DNA of 15,751 nucleotides from NCBI GenBank assembly GCA_018398765.1, contig JAHBMJ010002678.1, positions 1,080 through 16,830 of the forward strand. The letters are read 5' to 3'. Shown here piece by piece: positions 1 through 6,904 of the stretch (positions are counted from its first letter, which is position 1; every line of letters starts with the position of its first letter). The notes beneath the pieces were generated by a model. It was not told the DNA's origin. It ran no database searches and was given only the letters and a program-made list of their open reading frames with translations. Made by a program: the position numbers and the translations under genes. This DNA is from Chromera velia. Lineage: Eukaryota > Sar > Chromeraceae.

Positions 1-113
1 GGGGGGGGGGGGTCGGCGTGACTGCCCAATCGGCTGGCCGGCGTGCGTCAATCGTGAAGTCCTCATTTTTCTTGCTTTCCGGGGCCGTTCGCAAGCTTGC
101 TTGCATCAGATAC
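1..113 (+). repeat. GC-rich dispersed repeat, copy 1
   Basis: This segment matches 3015-3127 at a constant offset of 3,014 bases, at roughly 90% identity by eye, so both belong to one dispersed repeat family. The core at 64-110 (ending ...GCTTTCCGGGGCC... then CAAGCTTGCTTG) recurs a third time, more diverged, at 2798-2843. The segment begins with twelve G at the window edge, where the other copy has a shorter G run broken by C. The 13-base arm at 74-86 (GCTTTCCGGGGCC) is perfectly complementary to 137-149, so a hairpin with a loop of about 50 bases is possible. I see no coding content. Confidence 0.8.
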
Positions 114-136
114 CCCAGCCCATGCATGCATGGTGT

Positions 137-166
137 GGCCCCGGAAAGCGAAGCGGGGGGCCCTTA
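137..166 (+). repeat. GGCCCC-AAAGCGAAGC repeat motif, left of the MULE
   Basis: About 26 of 30 bases match 1338-1367, on the far side of the Mutator-like element; the differences are G/A changes plus one C/A. Its first 13 bases are the inverted partner of 74-86. A related piece follows at 219-233. The matching flanks on both sides suggest that the MULE sits inside members of the same GC-rich repeat family. Confidence 0.6.
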
Positions 167-241
167 GAAAATAGAAATACCCCAGCCCACGTGTGTACAT
201 ACTGTCTTTCGGCAAAAACCTGGCCCCAAAAGGCTGAATGT

Positions 242-250
242 GCACCAAAT
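242..250 (+). repeat. Left target-site duplication of the MULE-like element
   Basis: The nine bases GCACCAAAT directly precede the outer tip of the terminal inverted repeat. The nine bases after the opposite tip (1287-1295) are GCGCCAAAT, so 8 of 9 match. A 9-bp duplication is the hallmark of Mutator superfamily insertion. Confidence 0.65.
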
Positions 251-457
251 CTAGGGGGTAGCACTATATTACTGTATAAGGGCGACCCTAAGTTTATACT
301 TTCTCTAACAAAAAATCTAGACATGGCGGGCACTTTGTTCATATACCAATCTTTTTTTCTATATTCTAAAGTGCTAATTAAAGCTAACAGAACTGATGGC
401 GGGTTACATTTTCACTTCAAAAAATGGGTTCAAAGTCATGTCGCCACGATTTGGCGG
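251..457 (+). repeat. Left terminal inverted repeat of the MULE-like element
   Basis: It pairs with the reverse complement of 1081-1286. Identity is complete over the 16-base outer tip and nearly complete over the inner 20 bases (438-457). The central 170 bases are only weakly similar, which indicates age or rapid divergence of the arms. Confidence 0.65.
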
Positions 458-1080
458 GGTGGCGGGCAGCTTGATTTGGCGGGGCCTGATCGTCTCTCTA
501 AGGTCAGACCCCCTCGCCAACAAAGCAAACCCCCGCTAGAAGACAGACTTCCAGTCTGCTTTTCCTCTGTCCGCCTCCTGCCAGCCACCCACCAGCCCCC
601 CGTCAACCCCCTCCCACCTCCTGCCAACCTCCAACACGCCTCCCTGCAATTTGTTTACGCAGTGACTGTCCTCTCTACCCACACTCACTGGTTAGCATAC
701 TTTCCTTCAAATGAAAAATACTTCCTCAATTCGATTTCTTTTATAAGAAACCTGTCCCTTGTAACCGAAGGACCCATGATCTATTCATATCCTTCCGCTC
801 TGATGGTTCTATTCTCCGCGGCTATCAGTACCTCGGCATCCTTCCATAGAATCGGGATATCTGAGGTAACAATACTATCTGCCGCCAGATAGGGGACAGG
901 CATCAGAAACCCGTTAGAAAGCCAAGGCCACTCTTCTTCATCTTTTTTCTCCTCTTCGAGCCTCAGGTAAGTGTTTATTTTTCTTAGCGGGGATTAACTA
1001 TGTCTGGCGGGACGTGGCGGGGCAGGCATACTGGCGGGAGGTGAAGGTTTGTCACAGTCCATCCCCACCATGAAAAGCAC

Positions 1081-1286
1081 CGCCAGATCGTGGCGACATT
1101 ACTTTTAAACAAGAATTTCTCATGAACTAGAAAGCATGAATAGCCCGCCACCATAGAAATCAAATCTCCAGTATGTTTTATATCTATAACTTCTATATAG
1201 CATAAGTCTAAACTATCATCCTAACTAGTTAGAAAGCCCGCCGAACTAGGGGTACTTATAATGTTCATCCTAGTGCTACCCCCTAG
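1081..1286 (-). repeat. Right terminal inverted repeat of the MULE-like element
   Basis: This is the inverted partner of 251-457. The outer tip on the plus strand reads TAGTGCTACCCCCTAG, and the inner edge (CGCCAGATCGTGGCGAC) is complementary to the left arm's inner edge. The 9-bp duplication GCGCCAAAT follows directly at 1287-1295. Confidence 0.65.
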
Positions 1287-1337
1287 GCGCCAAATGTGCG
1301 TACGTCAGGTGGACTTCAGACCTGATTACTCGATTTT

Positions 1338-1367
1338 GGCCCCAAAAAGCGAAGCAGGGGGCACTTA
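1338..1367 (+). repeat. GGCCCC-AAAGCGAAGC repeat motif, right of the MULE
   Basis: It matches 137-166 at about 26 of 30 bases. The following sequence at 1409-1468 (CTTTCGTCAAAAAAAAG, then CCGGAAAG and AAAAGCGTACAT) resembles 2844-2905, so a longer, degenerate member of the GC-rich repeat family continues here. Confidence 0.5.
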
Positions 1368-1492
1368 CCAAACAATCCCGTGAGCTCACACATGCATGCA
1401 TGCAGCTTTCGTCAAAAAAAAGAACCCCGGAAAGCTCTGCTCCCAATTAGCTCAGAAAAGCGTACATCAGAATAGGCCACTGCGATCGCAAT

Positions 1493-1517
1493 CCCCCCCC
1501 CCTCCCGGCCCGGCCCC
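1493..1517 (-). other. G-quadruplex-forming motif (minus strand)
   Basis: On the plus strand there are C runs of 10, 3, 3 and 4 bases separated by 1, 2 and 2 bases. The minus strand therefore has four G runs of at least three with very short loops, a canonical G-quadruplex pattern. The complementary C-rich strand could form an i-motif. Confidence 0.6.
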
Positions 1518-1537
1518 TGCTTCTATGTCTCTCACAA

Positions 1538-1668
1538 AAGATGTGAAGAAGAAAAAGAAAGAAGAAGAGAAAGTCCCCCACCTTCCTCTTCCGGGAGAAG
1601 AAGAGAAGAAGCTTCTAGAGAAAGTGGAAAGAAGAGAAGGAAAGAAGAAGAGAAATAGAGAATCGTCG
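1538..1668 (+). repeat. Purine-rich GAAGAAG low-complexity tract
   Basis: This stretch is almost entirely A and G (GAAGAAAAAGAAAGAAGAAG and variants), broken by one pyrimidine patch around 1575-1590. It ends abruptly where the pyrimidine-rich minisatellite begins. The long frames running through it come from low complexity and are not evidence of a gene. Confidence 0.75.
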
Positions 1669-1700
1669 GTCCGTCTCCTTCTTACCAGCCTACTTTTTTG

Positions 1701-2089
1701 CTTTCAACACGTTCGTCTGCTTTCTGTTTCCCTGTCTCCTTCTTGCCTGCTTGCTGCTTTCCTTTCGACACGCTCGTCTGCATTTCGTCTGCCCGTCTCC
1801 TGCTTGCCTGCTTGTTTTTTTCCTTCCAGCACGTCCGCCTACGTTCTGTCTGCCCGTCTCCTTGCTGCATGTTCGTTCTTTTCTTTTTAGCACGCTTGCC
1901 TCAGTTCCGTCAGCCTGCATTATGCCTGCCCATCTCCTTTGCTCCAGGACGCTGGGCCGCATTTTGTCTGACCACCTCGTTTTTGCGCGCGTGCATCTTT
2001 CCTTCCAGTATATCATCCTGCATTGTGTATTTCCGTCTCTTTTTGGCCGGCTTACTTCTATATTTCCAGCACGTCTAGCTCAATTTTGT
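1701..2089 (+). repeat. 61-bp pyrimidine-rich minisatellite, about 6.5 units
   Basis: Units start near 1701, 1762, 1823, 1883, 1942, 2002 and 2063, so the period is 59-61 bp. Each opens with a CTTTC/CTTCC-AGCACG core followed by variants of TCTGCCCGTCTCC and TTGCCTGCTTG. Later units are more diverged. The period is not a multiple of three, so the overlapping open frames on both strands are not a conserved protein. The final unit is partial and runs into the (GA)n tract. Confidence 0.8.
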
Positions 2090-2090
2090 C

Positions 2091-2148
2091 CACAAAGAGA
2101 GAGAAAAGGAAAGAAGAAAAAGACAGAACAGAGGGAGAGAAGAGAAAC

Positions 2149-2186
<38 letters not shown>

Positions 2187-2242
2187 AAGAGAGAGAGATC
2201 GAGCCAGAGAAAGACAGAGAGACAGAGAGAGAGAGAGAGTCC
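2091..2242 (+). repeat. (GA)n-rich microsatellite block
   Basis: The block holds impure GA/GAAA repeats with a pure (GA)n run at about 2152-2182 and a second run near 2224-2239. It directly follows the last 61-bp unit, so strand composition switches from pyrimidine-rich to purine-rich at about 2090. Confidence 0.85.
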
Positions 2243-2797
2243 CGCATCTTATGGATCTTTGTCTGCGAAATCAAAAGCAATGAGATGATGGTCGTTGATC
2301 TTGAAGAAATGGATGAACTCAATGCAGTGAACGTACTTTGAAGATTGCCACATAATAAATGAAACTAATGTTCAAACCATAGTAAGTATTAAGGAGTCAT
2401 TTGTTGATTAAGTCTCTGCATTAATGTTTTTTAATTCAATGATATAACAAGTTATAAGATTTGTTGATTAATTTGTTTATAGATTTAGTTATGTAAATTT
2501 TAGATCCATTATAAATATTTTTTCGGCTTTCTATATAAAAAATAAAGGATAGTTCATATAATAAAATTAATTATGTCACGGATTTAAATTTTTTTAAATT
2601 TAGTCTTCATTCTACCGTATTTTTTAAGAAAAATACATTAAATCTTACATACGTCTGGATAACGCCAGGTAATGCCTAGTAACGCCCCTACCCTAACTCT
2701 ACCTGAGTCTAGCCCTGACTGTATGTGAGTGCAACTTTCTGCGTGGCTTCAATCAGCTACACATCGATATAGCGTGGCACTGCGTGAACCAGTTGTA
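2243..2797. other. AT-rich stretch with no gene seen
   Basis: From 2340 to 2645 the sequence is strongly AT-rich with several stops in each frame. A 13-base direct repeat, ATTTGTTGATTAA, lies at about 2399 and 2459. At 2658-2690 there are short AACGCC/AATGCC units about 10 bp apart. A short plus-strand frame ending at 2341 (EEMDELNAVNVL) has ordinary amino-acid composition but no recognisable domain, and I do not call it a gene. Confidence 0.5.
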
Positions 2798-2843
2798 ATT
2801 TTTCTTGCTTTCCGGGGCCGTTTGTAAGCTTGTTTATGTCAGA
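2798..2843 (+). repeat. GC-rich dispersed repeat, diverged core copy
   Basis: This copy matches the core of the copies at 64-110 and 3078-3124, with differences such as TTTGTAAGCTTGTTTATG for TTCGCAAGCTTGCTTGCG. Bases 2807-2819 (GCTTTCCGGGGCC) have an inverted partner at 2941-2953 with one mismatch, repeating the arrangement seen at 74-86 and 137-149. Confidence 0.65.
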
Positions 2844-3014
2844 TCTTTCGCCAAAAAAAGGCTCCGGAAAGATTCTGCCCCAAATGCATGGTTTAAAAAA
2901 GCGTGCATAAACCCGCGTCGTCATATATGTGTGTGTCAGTGGCCCCAGAAAGCGACAGGCTGCATCCCCGGGCTTTTTTCTTGGGGGAGGAAGGGTTCTG
3001 CAGCTTTTCCCGCG

Positions 3015-3127
3015 GGGCGGAGGGGGGCGGCGCGACTACCCGATCGGCTGGCCGGCGTGCGTCAATCGTGAAGTCCTCATTTTTCTTGCTTTCCGGGGCC
3101 GTTCGCAAGCTTGCTTGCGTCAGACCA
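3015..3127 (+). repeat. GC-rich dispersed repeat, copy 2
   Basis: This is the partner of 1-113 at a fixed offset of 3,014 bases. It lies directly upstream of the 510-bp repeat beginning at 3141. The open frames that cross it are different readings of the same repeat and none resembles a known protein. Confidence 0.8.
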
Positions 3128-3140
3128 TCAACCTTAGGTG

Positions 3141-3650
3141 AGTTTATTTTTTGTTGTTTCGTGCACTGGCAGGCCGACGTCTGGCCGTACGCACGTTTTG
3201 CATGCATGTAAAAGATTTGACATACATAAAATATTTTGTGTTTAAAATTTATTCTTATTATAACCTTTAACTATAAAAAGGAACTAAGCACAAATAAAGC
3301 TGGCATGCATCTAAGTTAAGTTTAAACTTTTCCTAACTATTGAAAAAAATACTATATGTACATGTGTCTAGATACATATTGACTTTCTACTAAATTTTAG
3401 CAATCATTTAATTCTATTATAATAAGTAAAACAAAAAAATGGAATTATGTAACCATTTTAAAATATACAGTGACAATGTAGTTGACAAAGTGATCGTCTT
3501 ATCATCATATGATATATGTAAGATTATGTAACGAGTGCTCCAGTGCTAGCTACCTTGTCAGAATAAGATGCATCGGATTCTGAGTCAGATGAAAAAGAGG
3601 CTTGGAAGACTGTTGGTATATGCATGACCACTCTCTTGTTCTGATCCTTG
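3141..3650 (+). repeat. 510-bp dispersed repeat, copy 1
   Basis: It aligns to 11455-11964 at a constant offset of 8,314 bases with no net indel. By eye the identity is roughly 93-95%, and most differences are transitions. The first 60 bases are GC-rich (GCAGGCCGACGT, GGCCGTACGCACG), the middle is AT-rich, and the last 130 bases contain GTCAGATGAAAAAGAGG. No coding capacity or terminal inverted repeats are evident. A further 43 collinear bases of the same repeat lie at 4227-4269 and match 11960-12002, so this copy is split by 3651-4226. The family type is unknown. Confidence 0.85.
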
Positions 3651-3961
3651 AATTTTGTTTGCAAAAAGTATATATAATTGGCCCGTGAGAACACCTGCAC
3701 GCACAAATAAAGAAGGCACAGTCATTTTGCTTTTGACGCATCTTCAATACAATACGCGGAATTTGTCTGTATCTCCAATAGACGTGTTCTCAGCACGTCA
3801 TACGAACACACAAAAGAATCAAACAGAAAAAAAAGGAAGGAAGACAACGAAAGAAAGAAAACCAGCACGAAAGAGAAACACAAAAAAAATAAGGAAGGAA
3901 TCCAGAAAAAAAAGTTTCACATACATACACACAGACATATATACATATACATACATACACT

Positions 3962-3993
<32 letters not shown>

Positions 3994-4076
3994 TACACAC
4001 ACACACATACACACATACATACACACACATACATACATACACACATATACATATACACACATACACACATACACAA

Positions 4077-4137
<61 letters not shown>

Positions 4138-4226
4138 AGAAAATAATATCAGACCGTAGCACCTTCCTCTTCCCTCTCCTTCTTGCATCCCTCTCCGAGG
4201 TGCTCCGCCTCGATGTCTCATGCGTC
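3651..4226. other. 576-bp segment absent from the second repeat copy
   Basis: Sequence on both sides is contiguous in the copy at 11455-12002, so this block was inserted here or deleted there. It carries 260 bases of ordinary sequence, then the (CA)n and (GA)n microsatellites, then a pyrimidine-rich stretch. Its edges read CCTTG at the left and CTCCTG at the right, which could be a decayed short target duplication. I see no inverted repeats at the ends and no gene. Confidence 0.55.
3919..4136 (+). repeat. Compound (TACA)n/(CA)n then (GA)n microsatellite
   Basis: About 155 bases of CACATACA and (CA)n units run to about 4076. A (GA)n tract with few interruptions follows from 4077 to about 4136. 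Both strands are open in several frames here, giving spurious Thr/His- or Val/Cys-rich peptides. The same CA-then-GA order recurs at 6265-6374, and on the minus strand at 14793-14830. Confidence 0.95.
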
Positions 4227-4269
4227 TCCTGCATGAGTTGGAAGAAGAGAGAAGAAAAAGAAGGAGTGC
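4227..4269 (+). repeat. Displaced tail of the 510-bp repeat, copy 1
   Basis: These 43 bases (ATGAGTTGGAAGAAGAG then GAAGGAGTGC) align without gaps to 11960-12002, where they directly continue the 510-bp repeat. Here they are separated from it by 3651-4226. Similarity stops at 4269, which is also where gypsy-like sequence starts in the other copy. Confidence 0.7.
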
Positions 4270-4980
4270 ACCACAAGAAGGCACAGTCGTCATGCGTTTT
4301 TTGTGTGTGATTCAAAACAGGAATCGTCGGGGCTCCCTATCATTTTCCCCCCTATACAGTCACAGCACCGCGGCTTCAAAAATAAAGCAGGCCAGTAGCT
4401 GGCCCTCACAGTGCCCCTCTTCCTGGTCTGAGCTGCGTCGGTCTATAAAGAAAACTGGGAGGCTGCCATTGTAGATCTAAGGCCAGAGACTCGAAGCTGC
4501 ACTACAGACCGTTGTTTTATTGATGGGCGCTATGAGAAAAAAAAAATATGACGCGAGGTACAGGCTGCAGGACGACTCAGTCCCCCCGAGACCACCGATG
4601 ATTGTCACCATAACGGCATATGCATGACAAACAGTCGAATCCCGGATTCGACCATCTACAATCAGAGCCAAAATACAGGATTGCATGGAGTATAACAGTT
4701 CACCGTTACAGTTCCGCTTTTGTATTCCGCTTTGAGCCTGTTTTGATCAAAGACAAGCCGAGGATAAATATAAAAGGCACAGGTTGAAAGGAATTTCAAA
4801 CTTTAAGGGGTAAAAAGGAACAGAACAGCACCGAAAGGGCACGAGGAAAAAGAACAGCCGAGAGGCACAAAGGAACAGAACAGCGACGAAAAGGCACCAG
4901 AAAAGAGACAATCAGGGTCAATGTTCCTCTTTTTTTTTGTATGACTGACCATTAGAGCTGTCATTTGTTTTCTTTTTCGG
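4270..4980. other. Non-coding stretch with small repeats, no gene seen
   Basis: No frame resembles a known protein. A 9-bp perfect inverted repeat with a one-base centre (GTCGAATCC-C-GGATTCGAC) lies at 4634-4652. Two 55-bp direct units start at 4814 and 4869 (AAAGGAACAGAACAGC...GAAAGGCAC). The sequence becomes steadily more purine-rich toward the 303-bp array. Confidence 0.5.
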
Positions 4981-6240
4981 ATTCAGAGGGCGCTGGCAGC
5001 ACTGCCGACGATGGATGGAGGAGTCTGCAAACAAGAAGGAGAAAGAAGAAGGAACATTTCCGTGGGTCCTACTTAACAGACAGAGAAGCTAGAGATTAAG
5101 AGAAGAGATGCTGAAGAAAAGAAAAGAAAAGAAAAACAAAGCAGAACTAGACATCCTAAGACAAGAGGAGACAGGAGAGGAGAGGGGAGGAGAGGCAAGC
5201 GGGAGAGAGGAGGAAAGCAAGAGAAAAGAAAAAAAGAAAAGAGAACAGAAAACGCAACTAACGTGATTTAGAAGGCGCTGCCGCCGACGGATGGAGGAGT
5301 CTGTAAACGAGAGGGGGAAGAAAGAAAAAGGGGAAGCCTCATGAAGAAACAACATTTCCGTGAGTCCTACCTGACAGACAGAGAAGCTAGAGACCAAGAA
5401 AAGAAATGCTGAAGAAAAGAAAGGAAAAGAAAAACAAAGCAGAACCAGACCTCCTAAGACGAGAGGAGACAGGAGAGGAGAGGAGAGGAAAGGAGAGGCG
5501 AGCGGGAGAGAGGACGAAAGCAAGAGAAAAGAAAAAAAGAAAAGAGAACAGAAAACGCAACTGACGTGATTCCGAGGGCGCTGCCGCCGACGGATGGAGG
5601 AGTCTGCAAACGAAAAGGGGAAGAAAGAAGAAAGGGAAGCCTCATGAAGAAACAACCTTTCTATGGATCCTACCTAACAGACAGAGAAGCTAGAGACCAA
5701 GAGAAGAGATGCTGAAAAAAAGAAAAGAAAAGAAAAACAAAGCAGAACCAGACCTCCTAAGATGAGAGGAGATAGGAGAGGAGAGGAGAGGAAAAGAGAG
5801 GCGAGCGGGAGAGAGGAGGAAAGCAAAAGAAAAGAAAAAAAGAAAAGAGAACAGAAAACGTAACTGACATGATTTAGAGGGCGCTGCCGCTGACGGATGG
5901 AGGAGTCTGTAAACGAGAGGGGATAGAAAGAAGAAGAGGAAGCCTCATGAAGAAATAACATTTCTGTGGGTCCTACCTGACAGACAGAGAAGCTAGAGAC
6001 CAAGAGAAGAGATGCTGAAGAAAAGAAAGGAAAAGAAAAATAAAGCAGAACCAGACCTCCTAAGATGAGAGGAGACAGGAGAGGAGAGGAGAGGAAAGGA
6101 GAGGTGAGCAGGAGAGAGGAGGAAAACAAGAGAAAAGAAAAGAAAAAAAGAGAACAGAAAAGGCAACTGACGTGATTTAGAAGGCGCTGCCGCCGACGGA
6201 TGGAGGAGTCTGCAAATGAGAGGAGGAAGAAAGAAGGAGA
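4981..6240 (+). repeat. 303-bp purine-rich tandem array, four units plus a partial
   Basis: Units are 4981-5265 (285 bp), 5266-5568, 5569-5871 and 5872-6174 (each 303 bp), plus a partial fifth from 6175. Each opens with AGGGCGCTGCCGCCGACGG (or a variant) and ATGGAGGAGTCTGCAAACG. It then passes a TCCTACCTGACAGACAGAG core and GAGATGCTGAAGAAAAG, and ends in long GAAAA and GGAGA tracts. Unit 1 is the most diverged. Because 303 and 285 are multiples of three, a Ser/Leu/Phe-rich frame on the minus strand stays in register over the array, interrupted where one CAG-type position reads TAG (5674-5676). I treat the array as a satellite-like repeat, not a gene. Confidence 0.9.
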
Positions 6241-6264
6241 GGGGGAAGGAAGAATCAGAGATAG

Positions 6265-6374
6265 ACACACATATATACTCATACACACACACATACACAT
6301 ACACACACACACATACACACACACACACATAGAGAGAGAGAGAGAGAGAGAGAGAGGGGGAGAGGGAGAGGGAG
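6265..6374 (+). repeat. Compound (CA)n then (GA)n microsatellite
   Basis: CACA/TACA units run from 6265 to about 6330, then (GA)n to about 6356, followed by GGGAGAGGGAGAGGGAG. It directly abuts the partial fifth unit of the 303-bp array. The order matches the block at 3919-4136. Confidence 0.9.
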
Positions 6375-6477
6375 AACTGTCTGAAAGTATTGATTTTGGT
6401 GGGTTCTCTCTGAAAGGAAAGACTCCTTCTCGCTGGGGAAAGGGAGGTGTACAGGATTTGTGTGGGTCCGGACAGAT

Positions 6478-6704
6478 GCAAACAGAAATCATGCGCAGAC
6501 AAAAGGAGGTGACAAAAGAAAAGCAAAGAAAAGAATGGCAGGAATGGACAACACAACAGCTAGAAACCACTCACCAAGAAGACCAGCAGGAGAATCCTCC
6601 AGGCTAAGGAGAAGATCTACACAGGAAGGAAAGAAGACAGAGCTAAGCATAAGAAGGAAAGACGTAAACAGAAATCATGTGCAGACAAAAGGAGGTGACA
6701 TAGT
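6478..6704 (+). repeat. Short direct repeat ACAGAAATCATG(C/T)GCAGAC
   Basis: A block starting at about 6478 (AACAGAAATCATGCGCAGAC, then AAAAGGAGGTGACA) recurs at about 6664, some 186 bases later, with T for C. The first copy leads into the duplicated segment at 6505-6655 and the second leads into the TGTAC microsatellite. Confidence 0.7.
6505..6655 (+). repeat. Duplicated 151-bp segment, copy 1 (unexpanded)
   Basis: It aligns to 8052-8202 at a constant offset of 1,547 bases with no gaps and few mismatches. The shared run includes AAAAGAAAAGCAAAGAAAAG and GACCAGCAGGAGAATC. This copy ends in about one and a half units of the 28-bp motif (CACAGGAAGGAAAG...GAGCTAAGCA). The other copy continues into about 30 units. 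Confidence 0.85.
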
Positions 6705-6717
6705 TGTACAAGTACAC

Positions 6718-6785
6718 TGTACTACACTGTACTGTACTGTACTACTGTACTATAACATCTACACTGTACTGTACTACTGTACTAG
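6718..6785 (+). repeat. (TGTAC)n pentanucleotide microsatellite, block 1
   Basis: This is a run of CTGTACTGTACTGTACTACT and variants. A shorter related block lies at 7998-8040. Each lies in the region between or beside the two copies of the 151-bp segment. Confidence 0.85.
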
Positions 6786-6904
6786 ACCTTTAAAAAAAAA
6801 TTCTTCTATTTTTAGCATCCTAGGGGGTCTCTTAACCTATGTTAATGCTCTATGAACGTGTGCTAAGTTATGATATGGTGATCATGATCATGAATTACAG
6901 TGAC

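Larger units (their letters stand above)
251..1286. mobile_element. Non-autonomous Mutator-like (MULE) DNA transposon
   Basis: The element is 1,036 bp long and has long terminal inverted repeats, 251-457 and 1081-1286. The outermost 16 bases (CTAGGGGGTAGCACTA) are identical in inverted orientation, and the innermost 20 bases (around GTCGCCACGAT) match almost perfectly. The middle of each arm is diverged and retains only patches, for example TGGCGGG boxes. Arm lengths of 207 and 206 bp and an 8-of-9 match in the 9-bp flanking duplication fit the Mutator superfamily. The interior (458-1080) is C- and GGCGGG-rich and holds no transposase; the 263-residue plus-strand frame across it looks like a chance open frame. 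It is probably a non-autonomous passenger mobilised in trans. It could instead belong to another 9-bp-duplication family, because no transposase is present to settle the class. Confidence 0.7.

Noticed and set aside
1-12. Twelve G at the window start as a functional quadruplex
   Set aside because: It sits at the window edge where the other repeat copy has a shorter, broken run, so length error or an assembly edge cannot be excluded.
101-892. 263-residue plus-strand open frame
   Set aside because: It crosses the GC-rich repeat, the MULE boundary, one arm and the interior, with no recognisable domain. It is a chance frame over composite repeat sequence.
3655-4146. 163-residue Thr/His/Tyr-rich frame and its Val/Cys-rich antisense frames
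   Set aside because: They are translations of (CA)n/(TACA)n and (GA)n microsatellites.
4634-4652. TTCGAATCC-like tRNA T-arm
   Set aside because: The word is part of a 9-bp palindrome. No anticodon arm, D arm or acceptor stem can be drawn around it.
5674-6570. 298-residue Ser/Leu/Phe-rich minus-strand frame (and its 188-residue continuation at 5089-5655) as a membrane protein
   Set aside because: The hydrophobic composition follows directly from translating the pyrimidine strand of a purine-rich tandem array and a (CA)n(GA)n block. The in-register length is discussed as a finding, but a gene is not supported.
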